A stretch of DNA of 64,000 bases from Lachnospiraceae bacterium AM93-12TA (GCA_027698105.1 JAQERH010000009.1:1-64000); one strand, 5' to 3'; positions 43,363 through 53,004 are shown, numbered from the stretch's first letter. Notes: generated by a model not told the origin, from the letters alone. A program made the numbers and translations.

Positions 43363-44832
43363 CTAATCCAGGTAAAGCTTTCCGAAGTCCTTGGCTCCAT
43401 CCTCCAGAATTCTCCTAAGAAAATCGCTGAGTTCGCTGGCGTACTGGTACTTGTCCCACAACTCTGCCGCCGGGTCTCCTTTGACCTCATCTGCAATTTC
43501 ATACATCTTTCCGCCATAATAGTAGACGCAGAGCTTGGCATAGAACTGGGACATCATCTCTATCTCACTTCCTGACAGGTGAAGGGTTCCCTTTCTGTTC
43601 TGGCGCTCTAAGTCGCTGACTGCGTGTTCATAGGAGATCTGGTGCAGGAAATTCTCGCTGTAGTGGAAGAAATCCGCCAGATCCGGATTCTTGTAAGAAT
43701 TTTCTCTGGCCCATTTTTCTACATTTACTGTCTCTGTATGGTAGGTAATGGAGCCGTCATCGTAAAGATCTACCACTCCATAGCGACAGGGAGCCATCAC
43801 CAGAGATCCTGTCACCACCTCAGCCACATCGTCCTCTTCCATATGATGCTGCAGATGAAGATGACCGCTTAAATGCAGTCTGACCTCATTGTCAGAGAGC
43901 ATCTGCAAAAGTTCTTCGCTGTGCTCAATCGTACAGTCATCATAAAAGGCGTCACTGACACCGCTCTGCTCCAGGAGATTGTGGTGGCTGACTGTAATCA
44001 CCTCTGCCCCCTCTTCCCAGGCCTCATAGAGAATCGGCTCCATCCATTTATAGGTTCCGCTCTGAATCATTCCGCCTACCTGGTTTACCGGATCGTACTG
44101 GCAGGAGTCCAGCATCAGAAGCCACAGGCTGCTGTCCACCTTATAGAGATAACTGAGGGAATTAGGATCCCGGCTGTCTGCAGCCACATAGCCAAAATCA
44201 GAATAGATATCTGCAAATTCCTCTGCTGTTATGCTGTCCACAGGGTAGGAATTTGTGCCGGAAAACCGTCTGGCATGGGAATTATTAATGTCGTGATTGC
44301 CTGGAACTACCAGCACGGGAATTCCCTCTTTATCCAGCTCCTCCAGCAGGGAGGCAAGCTCCTCATGGCTGGCCTTTTCTCCGTTCAGCGTCAGATCTCC
44401 GCTGAGCAAAATCAAATCCGGATCCTTCTCCTTCATATCTGCAAGAAAGGCGTCGAGAATTTCCCAGCTATAGAGAAGGACACGTCCGTCTCCTCCATAC
44501 ACATAATTAATAAAACTCTGGCACCGGTTGCCAGCCAGCTCTTCAGCCAGATAGTGAATGTCTGTAGCCAGGACAATCTCATAGCTCGATTCCTCGCCAG
44601 GCTCTTCCTGAGTTTCTTCCTCTCTCGTTTCCTCAGGGCTTTCCCCTGTTTCTGACTCCTTCTCTATGCTCTCCTCTGTCTCTTTTTCTGCAGTCGGTGT
44701 CTCAGACGGAGATTTTTCTGCCTCCGATGACACCTGCTCCTCCTGCCCTGTCTGAGCTGTCCTCTGGCAGCCTGATACAGTCAGGCACAGTCCTGCTGCT
44801 GCGGCAAATACTGCTGCTTTTATTTTTCTCAT
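43363..44832 (-). CDS. Metallophosphoesterase lipoprotein
   Basis: A 489-residue exported phosphoesterase. The N-terminus has a lipobox LTVSGC (Cys near residue 22) and a linker rich in E, T and S to about residue 85. The calcineurin-like domain has ATDIHYL near 92, LSGDLTLNG near 145, VPGNHDINN near 178, TVSHHNLL near 280 and HLSGHLHLQHH near 320, all five metal motifs. A helical C-terminal third follows. A surface phosphatase or phosphodiesterase is likely; substrate unknown. Confidence 0.88.
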   Translation of the reverse strand: MRKIKAAVFAAAAGLCLTVSGCQRTAQTGQEEQVSSEAEKSPSETPTAEKETEESIEKESETGESPEETREEETQEEPGEESSYEIVLATDIHYLAEELAGNRCQSFINYVYGGDGRVLLYSWEILDAFLADMKEKDPDLILLSGDLTLNGEKASHEELASLLEELDKEGIPVLVVPGNHDINNSHARRFSGTNSYPVDSITAEEFADIYSDFGYVAADSRDPNSLSYLYKVDSSLWLLMLDSCQYDPVNQVGGMIQSGTYKWMEPILYEAWEEGAEVITVSHHNLLEQSGVSDAFYDDCTIEHSEELLQMLSDNEVRLHLSGHLHLQHHMEEDDVAEVVTGSLVMAPCRYGVVDLYDDGSITYHTETVNVEKWARENSYKNPDLADFFHYSENFLHQISYEHAVSDLERQNRKGTLHLSGSEIEMMSQFYAKLCVYYYGGKMYEIADEVKGDPAAELWDKYQYASELSDFLRRILEDGAKDFGKLYLD

Positions 44833-44874
44833 AAAATGGTTTCGTTTCCTTTCCCTTTTGTTTCCTTACAGTAC

Positions 44875-46026
44875 CTATACATAGGAGTGGTCAATCTGAA
44901 TAATGGCGCAGCAGCATGGCATGGTTTCGCACACCTGATCCTGCACCTGCTTTTTCAGCTCCTCCTCACTCAGCTTCATTCCGAAAGGTACTACTACATC
45001 GAACAGAATCTTGGTGACTCCTCCTCCGTGAACCAGGCGAAAATCGTGAATGGTCAGTTTCTCGTCAATGGCCTTCACCATCTTCTCAATCTGCTCCCTT
45101 TTCTCCTTCATTTCCGGATCCTTCAGATCCACTGGATCCATGTGGATCACGGCCTCGCAGCCCAGACGCTCCCGCAGCTCCATCTCCACTCCGTCAATGG
45201 CGTCGTGAAGTTCAAAAATATCCTGGCTTCCGTCCACCTCTCCGTGAAGGGAAACCATCCTATGGCCTGGACCATAATCGTGAACCACCAGATCATGGAT
45301 TCCGATGATCTCCGGTCTGGAAAGAACGATACTCTGGATCTCGTCAATAAATTCCGGTTCCGGCGCCTGCCCCAGAAGCGGATTCAAGGTTTCCTTAGCT
45401 GCCTCATAACCGGCCTTCAGGATAAATACAGCCACCAGAACTCCGCACCAGCCGTCTACATTTACTCCTGTAAATTTCATAATCAGCATGGAGAGAAGTA
45501 CCATGGAAGTAGCAAGGGCATCGCTTAAACTGTCTGCAGCTGTGGCTTTCATAGCCGCCGAATCAATTTTCGCCCCAATCCTTCTGTTGTAAAAGCTCAT
45601 GTACAGCTTCACTGCCACCGATACCAGAAGAATAACCATGGAAAGGACTCCTGTGTCCACTGCCTCCGGGTGTATGATTTTTTCAATGGAGGAACGTCCC
45701 AGCTCCACACCCATGACAATGATAGCAATGGATACGGCCAGACCTGACAGATATTCAATTCTGCCGTGGCCGAAGGGATGCTCCTCGTCTGCCGCCTGGC
45801 CTGCAAACTGAAAGCCTAACAGGGTAATCACTGAGGAACCGGCATCTGATAAGTTATTAAAGGCATCGGCCATCACAGCGATGGATCCGCTCAGAAATCC
45901 AGCCAGATATTTTCCTGCAAATAAAAGCAGATTCAGGGCAATTCCCAGAGAGCCGCAGAGAATTCCGTAAGCCCTTCTCTCATCCTTTCCCTGCTTAATA
46001 AAAATGCGTTCCAGCAGAGTAATCAT
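44875..46026 (-). CDS. Cation diffusion facilitator transporter
   Basis: A 383-residue CDF metal/proton antiporter. Six hydrophobic segments are visible; ADAFNNLSDAGSSV near 52 and the HPFGHGRIEYLSG loop near 85 supply the Asp/His metal site, and the fifth segment has TAADSLSDALAT. A cytoplasmic C-terminal domain of about 100 residues (IHDLVVHDYGPGHRMVSLH and AVIHMDPVD) binds metal. Zn, Fe or Mn are possible substrates. It overlaps the YaaA-type gene by 4 nt. Confidence 0.92.
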   Translation of the reverse strand: MITLLERIFIKQGKDERRAYGILCGSLGIALNLLLFAGKYLAGFLSGSIAVMADAFNNLSDAGSSVITLLGFQFAGQAADEEHPFGHGRIEYLSGLAVSIAIIVMGVELGRSSIEKIIHPEAVDTGVLSMVILLVSVAVKLYMSFYNRRIGAKIDSAAMKATAADSLSDALATSMVLLSMLIMKFTGVNVDGWCGVLVAVFILKAGYEAAKETLNPLLGQAPEPEFIDEIQSIVLSRPEIIGIHDLVVHDYGPGHRMVSLHGEVDGSQDIFELHDAIDGVEMELRERLGCEAVIHMDPVDLKDPEMKEKREQIEKMVKAIDEKLTIHDFRLVHGGGVTKILFDVVVPFGMKLSEEELKKQVQDQVCETMPCCCAIIQIDHSYV

Positions 46027-47054
46027 TTCGTTTTATCCTCCTTAAGAAATACAAATTCATGGTCCGAGGACCGCTCCGGGCAGAAAGAAAAGCCCATTCT
46101 GTCAAACTCCTTTGCCTCCTCTGGCGTTTCGGCTCCCCGCTCCGCCAGAAAGCGCACCATTTCGCCCCTGGCCATCTTGGCCTCCGTAGCCTTCACCCTG
46201 ACCTTTCCCTCTGTCAGAGTTCCGAACACACAGGTGACAAACTGATCTTCCGGCATCAGGTACGGCTCCACCGCGCGGCTGTACTCCTTAGAAGCCAGAT
46301 TTAAAATTACTGCCGGTTTTCCGCCTGAAAGCTCCCTGTAAAGCTTATCTCCCCACCAGCTGTATAAATCCTTATGTAACCCCATTTTCAGTTTTGCCTG
46401 CATTTCCAGACGATAGGGAACCACCCCGTCGTCAGCCCTCAGAACGCCGTACAGGCCGCTTAAAATCCGCAGGTGGCTGCACACGTACTCCCACTGCTCC
46501 TTCGTAAAAATCTGAGGCGCCATATACTGGTACTGAATCCCCACATAGGCCAGAACTGCCGGAGTCAGCCCCCGATCCAGCCGCATAGTCTGATAGCGAA
46601 GATAGTTTTCATGGGTAATGGCATCATTGGCTTTAAAAAGGGCCTTTAATTCTGCCTCAGAAAAGCCCTGAAGAGTCCGCAAAAGCTCTCCGGCCTCCTC
46701 AAGGAATACCGGCGCGTCTCTCCAGGGCATATCATCGCATTTCACCTGCATCCGCTTGGCAGGCGATACAATCATTTTCATAGCCACAGCTTCTCTTCTC
46801 CCTCTTTTGCAGTTAAATTCCTCCACCAGAGCCTCTTTCTGAGATCTGGACAGCCTCTTTATCGCTGCCTCTCTCTTCATGGCCTCGCTCTTAGTGGAAA
46901 ACTCCTCAAAATAAGCCAGGGCCACCGGCCTCCTGGCTCTCGTGTACTTGGCTCCCTTCCCACTGTTGTGGGCGGCAACCCTTTCCTCCAGATGGTTTGT
47001 CCACCCGCAGTAAAGAGTGCCGTCACAGCAGCGCAGAAGATACGTGTAATTCAT
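46023..47054 (-). CDS. GIY-YIG domain fused to YaaA family peroxide-stress protein
   Basis: A 343-residue in-frame fusion. Residues 1-80 form a GIY-YIG domain of the UPF0213/YhbQ type: YTYLLRCCDGTLYCGWTN with conserved Tyr and Arg (HLEERVAAHNSGKGAKYT). From about residue 92 a full YaaA domain follows: MKMIVSPAKRMQ and SNDAITHENYLRYQTMRLD-like residues, then RLEMQAKLKMG and NLASKEYSRAV. YaaA lowers intracellular iron damage under peroxide stress in E. coli. The start at 47054 has GGGAGG nine bases upstream; an internal ATG at 46781 could make YaaA alone but has no good ribosome site. A sequence error joining two genes is unlikely since the frame is open throughout. Confidence 0.85.
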   Translation of the reverse strand: MNYTYLLRCCDGTLYCGWTNHLEERVAAHNSGKGAKYTRARRPVALAYFEEFSTKSEAMKREAAIKRLSRSQKEALVEEFNCKRGRREAVAMKMIVSPAKRMQVKCDDMPWRDAPVFLEEAGELLRTLQGFSEAELKALFKANDAITHENYLRYQTMRLDRGLTPAVLAYVGIQYQYMAPQIFTKEQWEYVCSHLRILSGLYGVLRADDGVVPYRLEMQAKLKMGLHKDLYSWWGDKLYRELSGGKPAVILNLASKEYSRAVEPYLMPEDQFVTCVFGTLTEGKVRVKATEAKMARGEMVRFLAERGAETPEEAKEFDRMGFSFCPERSSDHEFVFLKEDKTK

Positions 47055-47285
47055 TCTTTCACACCTCCCGCTGTTCCGGGCTATGTAAACGGCAGCAGCA
47101 CCCTGCGCAGTCATACCGCCGCCGCCCGGAGCCTTAAAACAGACAGAGCCTGAACCTCCGTATCTATTTAAAGCATCGGCCAGATGCGAACATGCCTTCC
47201 GGCCTCCCGGAAAGGCTCTGCCCTTCCAGTCATACTCTATTATATGAATTTTCTCCCGAAATGCAACTTTCATCCCCGGATTTTT

Positions 47286-49142
47286 TTATTTCTTCTTTTT
47301 TCTGCTGTCAAAATACATAAACTGGTCAATGGAATCTAAAATATCGGCGAAATCCTCTCTGGGAGCCAGATCGATATACCGGTTCAAAAGCTCTGTCTCC
47401 TGTTTTTTATACCTGCCGTAAAAAATATCAAACAGATTGTGTCCCCTCAGATGAATTTTAAACAGCTCCATGTGGGCCTTCAAATCTTCCGGCGATCTTA
47501 AATCCCGCCCCAGAGCCTTGATAAACTTCCTGCCTGATGTCAGGCGGCACAGATAGTCTCTCCACTTTTCATACAGAATCGTATAAAAATCCTCCTCAGA
47601 CGGAATGACAGCCAGTTCTGCCATGATCCTGGGATTCAGGAAATAGTTCTCAAAGGAGTAATACTTCAGAATCAGCATATTTTTCTCCGTCACCCTGGGC
47701 AGGTGATCCACGTCCCGTTTTCCCTGCTCCTCATAGTAGCGGCAAAGCTGCCGTTTCAGCTCTCCTCTGTCCTTTCCATCCCCGTCCCGGATCATGAGAA
47801 ACTGATCCTTAAAATGTACCTGGTTCATGTACTTCAAATTGGCGTAGGTCTTGATATTGGTACAGCTGTTGGTGGTGATAATAGAGACTCTGGACAGGCG
47901 TCCATCCTCTTTGTACACCTCAGAATAATATTTTTTCAGCAGAAGAGGGAGGCGGCTCTTGTCCTGCCTGCCTTCCACAATAAATACAAAATCCACATTC
48001 ATGGCGTCTCCGGCTCCATAGCCCAGATCGTCTAAAATCTCCCCTATGTCCACCTGGCTTCGGACCAGAGAACAGAATTCCTCGTCCAGCACCACCTGGC
48101 GGATCTGACGGGATGTAAAATTCAAAAGAAGCTGTGGCGAGTGGGTACTGAAAATCACCTGATTTTTTTTAGAAAGGCGGTATAAAATCTCGCTGGCTGT
48201 CTTCTGAAGCCTGGGGTGCAGAAACAGCTCCGGATATTCCACCACGATAATACTGGGCAGCTGGTGTTCCTCCTCCACATAAGTTTCCAGGAGAGACAGC
48301 ATATAGATGCACCTCATGCCCCGGCTCATCTGGGAGACAGGGCTGACCGTTCCTCTCTCTTTGCTGTAAAGCTCCGCCTGGACAGAAAACAGCTCTGTCA
48401 GATTTCCCCGAAGCCTGTACCTGATTTCATCGAAGCCGCCGTTCTTCTCAAAGTTCTCATTGATCCGATCTGCCACCTTCCCCAGATTCAGCTGATAGAG
48501 CTTGTACTCAAACAGCTTCTGGGCTTCCAGGGCATTTAACTCCTCCGGCTTTTTCTGGTTAATCAGACCGATGCACTGAAAGCAGTGAGAGCAGTCGCGG
48601 CCAGAGTCAAACAGGCAGGATCCGCTTCTCATCTGGTTCATCAGACGGCTGTTTCCCAGAAGAAACAGATCGCTCTGAAACGCATTCAGCTCCCGATCTG
48701 TGTCAATGTAATGAAGCTTTGGAAGTACCTGTGCAATATAGGGGTTATGCTTTCTGAAGCCGTCTGAAAATCGCTTTCTTCCCTCCCGGTTCACCGTACA
48801 GGTAAAGGACAGAATTCCATCCTGAAAAGAAGGCAGCTTCTTTTCAAAGTCACGTTTCCAGATTTCAAACCGCCGGTAAGCGCTGACTATGGCCTGGCTG
48901 TGAAAGAGAAGCAGATCCTCCTCCTCGATTTTAAGCTCCGTCTCAATCTCTATATTCTGCCCGCTCTCATCAAAATCTCCGCCTAAAGCCTCCCGCCCTC
49001 CTGTCATCAGCCGGACGGCATCCAGTACGGAGGTCTTTCCTGTATTATTTTTCCCTACCAGGATCAGGGCGCTGTCAATCTCTGACAGCTCCATATCCCG
49101 GATCGATTTAAAGTTTTTAATTCGGATCCGCGTAAACCGCAC
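47286..49142 (-). CDS. OLD family ATP-dependent nuclease (AAA plus TOPRIM)
   Basis: A 618-residue protein. The N-terminal ATPase has GKNNTGKTSVLDAVRLM near residue 32 (Walker A), a central insertion with C-x7-C-x2-C-x2-C around CLFDSGRDCSHCFQC (near 177), MSRGMRCIYMLSLLE near 270 (signature), VEYPELFLHP near 300 (Walker B position) and FSTHSPQLL near 334. A C-terminal TOPRIM domain follows, with FIVEGRQDK near 400 and DGDGKDRGE near 460. In the Walker B stretch the residue after the first acid is Tyr where EEPE is usual. No GajB-like helicase is adjacent, so a DNA repair or defence role is open. Confidence 0.85.
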   Translation of the reverse strand: MRFTRIRIKNFKSIRDMELSEIDSALILVGKNNTGKTSVLDAVRLMTGGREALGGDFDESGQNIEIETELKIEEEDLLLFHSQAIVSAYRRFEIWKRDFEKKLPSFQDGILSFTCTVNREGRKRFSDGFRKHNPYIAQVLPKLHYIDTDRELNAFQSDLFLLGNSRLMNQMRSGSCLFDSGRDCSHCFQCIGLINQKKPEELNALEAQKLFEYKLYQLNLGKVADRINENFEKNGGFDEIRYRLRGNLTELFSVQAELYSKERGTVSPVSQMSRGMRCIYMLSLLETYVEEEHQLPSIIVVEYPELFLHPRLQKTASEILYRLSKKNQVIFSTHSPQLLLNFTSRQIRQVVLDEEFCSLVRSQVDIGEILDDLGYGAGDAMNVDFVFIVEGRQDKSRLPLLLKKYYSEVYKEDGRLSRVSIITTNSCTNIKTYANLKYMNQVHFKDQFLMIRDGDGKDRGELKRQLCRYYEEQGKRDVDHLPRVTEKNMLILKYYSFENYFLNPRIMAELAVIPSEEDFYTILYEKWRDYLCRLTSGRKFIKALGRDLRSPEDLKAHMELFKIHLRGHNLFDIFYGRYKKQETELLNRYIDLAPREDFADILDSIDQFMYFDSRKKKK

Positions 49143-49220
49143 AACTGCTCCTCCTTCCCCTGTTTTATTCCCTTTATTATACGGCTTTAGGCGGTGTCTT
49201 TCAAATGATTTCTGGCAGTG

Positions 49221-50780
49221 CTACTGGGAAATTTCCTTCACCAGCACCAGCTGTTCCCCCGGCCTGGCCTCGCTGCGCTCTAACCCGTTGGCTTCCATTA
49301 CATGATCCACAGTCGTATGGAATTTTTTTGCAATTTTCCACAAAGAATCCCCTGGCTGCACAATATAACCCACAATTCCAGGCATTTCCTGGAGCTTCTT
49401 CAAATCCAAAGGCTCTGTCCTGGCCCCCGTGACCACCTGCTCACACACTGGCTGAAGGGCCAGCAGAGCCGCTGTGATCACCGCCTTTATCTCCACACTC
49501 TCAGAGCCAAGCATCACAGCAGTCAGCTGCTCCAATCCCATATTCAGCTGGTAAATGCTGTTCTCATCCATACCTCTGGCTTCTGCCGTACAGTGAAACG
49601 GAACCAGCTCCTCTGTGTAACCTACAGGCGCCCCGTCGTCATCAGTCAGATAGAGAAGTCCCACCTCCAGAACACCCTCCAGGTGGAGGCCATCCTCCCT
49701 GGGCTCTGCTGCGTCCAGTTTCACCTCCCCTGTGCTGTGGCAGATCTGAAGAATCCGTTCCGGCTGGTGCAGATCAATTTTTTCAGCTGCCTTGCATTTG
49801 CAGGTATTTTTCGCCAGAAGGCGATCAAAGCAGGCAGTTCCTGTGTCCAGAATCAGCTCACAGCCAGTGGAGTACATATCACTTAAAAGCTCCATATGCT
49901 GCTCCTCATAGAGCTTCATATCCAGCTCCAGAACTGCGTCTATGGAAAGCTCCCGCATCTCTCCGTCGCTGTCCGGCTTCATCTCAATTTCCTGGTGAAG
50001 CAGACGCACCGACACAAAAGGAATCATACTCTCCTCTGCCTCTGCAAGCTCCACCTCTCCGGAAAATGGAATACTCTCCTCCACCCACTGCACCGGTGTG
50101 TGTTCGCCCTCTCCGCTGTAAATGACAAAAATCAGAAGCTCTCCCTCCAGATGGACTGCTCCATGAACCGGACTGCAGGAAACGCCCCGAAGTTTCATTT
50201 CCCTCCACAAAATTGTCTCCATATTCGGCTTATTGGCAGACAGGGAAAGCTCCTCACGGATTCGGTAGGTATCCTTTCTTCTGACAGCAATGGCGGCCAC
50301 GTCAATCTCTCTTCTCTGTATCTCCACCTTCCCATCATCTGTCTTCACGTCCACCGCCGCCTCCGCATCGCACAGGCTTTCCACCCGTACCTCCAACGTC
50401 ACAACTGCCTTGATATTCAGCTTTCTGGAATTAATCATGCCTGTGTTCAGATCCTCCAGATTCCAGGACACCTGGGTACTGTCCTTCTCCTCCAGATCCG
50501 GCACATTTACCGTCTCCTCAAAAGGGATTTCTCCTTTTAAGGACTGAAGTCCTCCTGACTCTCTGCGGTATAAAACTGAAAAGGAAAGCTTTCCCCGGAT
50601 CAGCACCTTGTCTCCCTGTGCTCTGGAGGATTCAATCTGAATGTCCCCGTCTCCCAGAAGCACAGACGATACATCATCCATGGTGTCCGGTACAATAAAA
50701 TCATCGTCCATAGTAATCTGGGATACTGCCGTCCCCTTCTGCCGGTTCATGTGAATGTTATTTTTAATCAGCTCCATCAT
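49221..50780 (-). CDS. sipL: SipL-like spore assembly protein (DUF3794 repeats plus LysM)
   Basis: A 519-residue protein with three DUF3794 (SPOCS) repeats (about 30-150, 170-300 and 320-440) and a C-terminal LysM domain (VQPGDSLWKIAKKFHTTVDH near 470-515). In C. difficile SipL has this length and layout and recruits SpoIVA to the forespore, so the same role is likely. There is no signal peptide, as expected for a mother-cell protein. A mother-cell promoter was not searched for reliably. The gene stands alone between the OLD nuclease and a membrane protein. Confidence 0.85.
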   Translation of the reverse strand: MMELIKNNIHMNRQKGTAVSQITMDDDFIVPDTMDDVSSVLLGDGDIQIESSRAQGDKVLIRGKLSFSVLYRRESGGLQSLKGEIPFEETVNVPDLEEKDSTQVSWNLEDLNTGMINSRKLNIKAVVTLEVRVESLCDAEAAVDVKTDDGKVEIQRREIDVAAIAVRRKDTYRIREELSLSANKPNMETILWREMKLRGVSCSPVHGAVHLEGELLIFVIYSGEGEHTPVQWVEESIPFSGEVELAEAEESMIPFVSVRLLHQEIEMKPDSDGEMRELSIDAVLELDMKLYEEQHMELLSDMYSTGCELILDTGTACFDRLLAKNTCKCKAAEKIDLHQPERILQICHSTGEVKLDAAEPREDGLHLEGVLEVGLLYLTDDDGAPVGYTEELVPFHCTAEARGMDENSIYQLNMGLEQLTAVMLGSESVEIKAVITAALLALQPVCEQVVTGARTEPLDLKKLQEMPGIVGYIVQPGDSLWKIAKKFHTTVDHVMEANGLERSEARPGEQLVLVKEISQ

Positions 50781-50887
50781 TTTGCCACCACGCCTTTCCC
50801 TTTGATGCAGACTCTGTCCTGCTCTTCTTCCTGGACCATCGGCAGAACCTCTCTGCCGCGGCTTTGTGACAGTCTATGCATAGAAAA

Positions 50888-50924
50888 GGCGGGATATGCC
50901 CTGTTACTATGGGCCTATCCCGCC
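50888..50924 (-). terminator. Terminator after the membrane-protein gene
   Basis: GGCGGGATA.GCCC (50888-50901) pairs with GGGC.TATCCCGCC (50911-50924), and TTTTC follows on the minus strand. The stem touches the stop codon of the gene at 50924; on the plus strand six T also follow. Confidence 0.8.
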
Positions 50925-51421
50925 TATTTTTTCTTTCTGAATAAGATAATCTGAGCTGCCAGAAGAATTCCTGCCATAATCAGGAACATAGCCAGGCTGT
51001 GATTCAAAAGGCCTGAATACCGGTAAAATCCCCAGTACACCACTGCGTAGAGAACCACAACTACAATGAAGTAAAGCGTTCTCTCCTTCTTTCCCACTCC
51101 TGACAGCAGGGTAAAATTCCCCAGATATTTTTTATTAAGCCAGACTGAATAAATCAGAAAAAGAAGGATTCCTCCCAAAAGCAGTCCCAGGACTTTCATA
51201 CTTCCAATTCTTCCATACAGCGCAGCCCCCAGAAAGCAGACTGCCCCCAGGCAGATACTCGCCACAGCACCTTTTCTGATAAACTCCCTGCGCTGTTCCG
51301 GTTCAAGGGCCTCCGTCTGCCTGATTTGAAAAAATCTGAGATCCGGCTTTTTCAGGCGAACCGCACTCTCCAAGATGCAGATAATTCCTGCAATCAGCAA
51401 AATGATACTTACCTGGTTCAT
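50924..51421 (-). CDS. Membrane protein, unknown function
   Basis: A 165-residue protein with about five hydrophobic segments (residues 6-20, 48-70, 76-94, 112-130 and 138-158), separated by short charged loops such as LEPEQRREFIRKGA. No conserved motif was recognised. It lies 34 nt after the ttcA gene and may belong to the cysE-ttcA unit. Confidence 0.7.
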   Translation of the reverse strand: MNQVSIILLIAGIICILESAVRLKKPDLRFFQIRQTEALEPEQRREFIRKGAVASICLGAVCFLGAALYGRIGSMKVLGLLLGGILLFLIYSVWLNKKYLGNFTLLSGVGKKERTLYFIVVVVLYAVVYWGFYRYSGLLNHSLAMFLIMAGILLAAQIILFRKKK

Positions 51422-51455
51422 CCTGACACCCCCTTACACACATTCGAATCTGACT

Positions 51456-52328
51456 CTAATACTCCTCCAGGAAATGGTGGCGTTCTTTTCCCTTCACGTA
51501 TCCGATACAGGCGTCCAGATTGACGTTCTCCACACTTTTGAAAATATTCGTCTCAATGTGAGGATTAATGGTTCTGAATTTTGCAATCAGCTCCTTCATC
51601 TCCTGGCGCTTTGACATGTGGGCCTCCTCTTCTCTGGAAATGGCCTCTGTGAACCGGCAGGCACACTGGAGAAACTGCAGTCCGTTGAAATCGCGCCAGG
51701 CCTCGATATCTGCCTCCTTCACCAGGTACAGGGGGCGGATCAGCTCCATGCCCTCAAAATTCGTACTGTGCAGCTTAGGCATCATGGTGTTGACCTGAGC
51801 CCCATAGAGCATACTCATGAGAATGGTCTCAATCACATCGTCAAAATGGTGTCCCAGGGCAATCTTGTTGCACCCCAGCCTTTTAGCGTTGGCATACAGA
51901 TGGCCTCTCCGCATTCTGGCACACAGGTAGCAGGGAGACTGATCCACGTCCACCACTACATCAAAGATATCTGACTCAAACACAGTAATGGGAATTCCCA
52001 TAATCCTTGCGTTTTCCTCAATCATTCTCCTGTTTTCCGGATTATAGCCCGGATCCATCACAAGAAAATGCAGTCCGAATTCCATCTTTCCGTGGCGCAG
52101 AATCTCCTGCATACACTTTGCAAGGAGCATGGAATCCTTTCCCCCGGAAATGCAGACGGCAATGTTGTCGCCCTCCTGAATCATGTCATATTCATTCAGG
52201 GCCTTCACAAAGGGCCGCCAGATTTCCTTGCGGAACTTCTTAATCACGCTTTTTTCAATTTCTCTGCACCGTTCTGCCGCCGTCTCCTGCTTTTCTCTCA
52301 CTGTCTCGTTAGCCTGCAATCTTACCAT
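51456..52328 (-). CDS. ttcA: TtcA-type tRNA 2-thiocytidine synthase family protein
   Basis: A 290-residue PP-loop ATPase that adds sulfur to tRNA cytidine 32. AVCISGGKDSMLLAKCM near residue 57 is the PP-loop, CYLCARMRRGHLY near 138 has the CxxC of the iron-sulfur site, ALGHHFDDVIETILM near 158 is the second signature, and LQCACRF near 225 adds the third cysteine. Overlap of its start with the end of cysE suggests translational coupling in one sulfur-related operon. Related clostridial proteins may act on other tRNA positions. Confidence 0.86.
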   Translation of the reverse strand: MVRLQANETVREKQETAAERCREIEKSVIKKFRKEIWRPFVKALNEYDMIQEGDNIAVCISGGKDSMLLAKCMQEILRHGKMEFGLHFLVMDPGYNPENRRMIEENARIMGIPITVFESDIFDVVVDVDQSPCYLCARMRRGHLYANAKRLGCNKIALGHHFDDVIETILMSMLYGAQVNTMMPKLHSTNFEGMELIRPLYLVKEADIEAWRDFNGLQFLQCACRFTEAISREEEAHMSKRQEMKELIAKFRTINPHIETNIFKSVENVNLDACIGYVKGKERHHFLEEY

Positions 52329-53004
52329 CCTTTTTCTCGCCTTTATCTTTTTCGTTCAGCTCCCGCTCCATCCGGCGAAGCTCCCGTTTCAGCTGCTTGA
52401 TCTCCCCCTTCAGAGCCTCAATCTGCTCTACCAGTTTCCTGTCATGGGCTCCCAGGATAACCGTCTCCTTCTTCTGAATCTTTACGCCGTCCTTTTTCAC
52501 TGGTTTAGCCGGGATTCCCACTGCTGTGATATTCTCCTCCAGCGGCTGTAAAAGCACTGCGTTGGCGGCAATCGAACAGTTGTCTCCCACCTGGAAGGAG
52601 CCGAGAATCTTCGCCCCTGAACCGACTGTCACATTATTTCCCAGAGTTGGATGACGCTTTCCTTTTTTCGTACCAACTCCTCCCAGAGTAACACCCTGGT
52701 AAATGGTGCAGTTGTCTCCCACCACGGCAGTCTCTCCAATGACTACCCCGGCGCCGTGGTCAATCAAAATCCCATGGCCCAGCTGAGCTCCAGGGTGAAT
52801 CTCAATCAGAGTAAAAAATCTGGCGATCTGGGAGATCAGGCGGGCAACAAAAAACATCCGCTTCTGGTAAAACCAGTGGGCAATTCTATGCCAGATCAGC
52901 GCATGGACGCCCTGATAAAGCAGAAGCACCTCCAGAGCGCTTCTGGCCGCCGGATCCCGTTCCTTTACAGCTTTCACATCAAGCCAAATATCCTTTAAAA
53001 TCAT
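52309..53004 (-). CDS. cysE: Serine O-acetyltransferase
   Basis: Acetylates serine for cysteine synthesis. The 231-residue protein has the CysE order: an alpha-helical N-terminus, RIAHWFYQ near 43, PGAQLGHGILIDHGAGVVIG near 73-92 with the catalytic His and Asp, then hexapeptide repeats and KRHPTLGNNVTVGSGAKILG. The last 60 residues form a charged coiled-coil-like tail (KLVEQIEALKGEIKQLKREL) that exceeds the usual length. ATG at 53004 with AGGAG upstream is used; a TTG at 53022 is less likely. TtcA follows in the same operon. Confidence 0.93.
   Translation of the reverse strand: MILKDIWLDVKAVKERDPAARSALEVLLLYQGVHALIWHRIAHWFYQKRMFFVARLISQIARFFTLIEIHPGAQLGHGILIDHGAGVVIGETAVVGDNCTIYQGVTLGGVGTKKGKRHPTLGNNVTVGSGAKILGSFQVGDNCSIAANAVLLQPLEENITAVGIPAKPVKKDGVKIQKKETVILGAHDRKLVEQIEALKGEIKQLKRELRRMERELNEKDKGEKKDGKIAG

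Noticed and set aside
47054..47273. Longer start for the GIY-YIG/YaaA gene at 47273
   Set aside because: The added 73 residues are low-complexity and Gly-rich, without homology, and GGGAGG directly precedes 47054.
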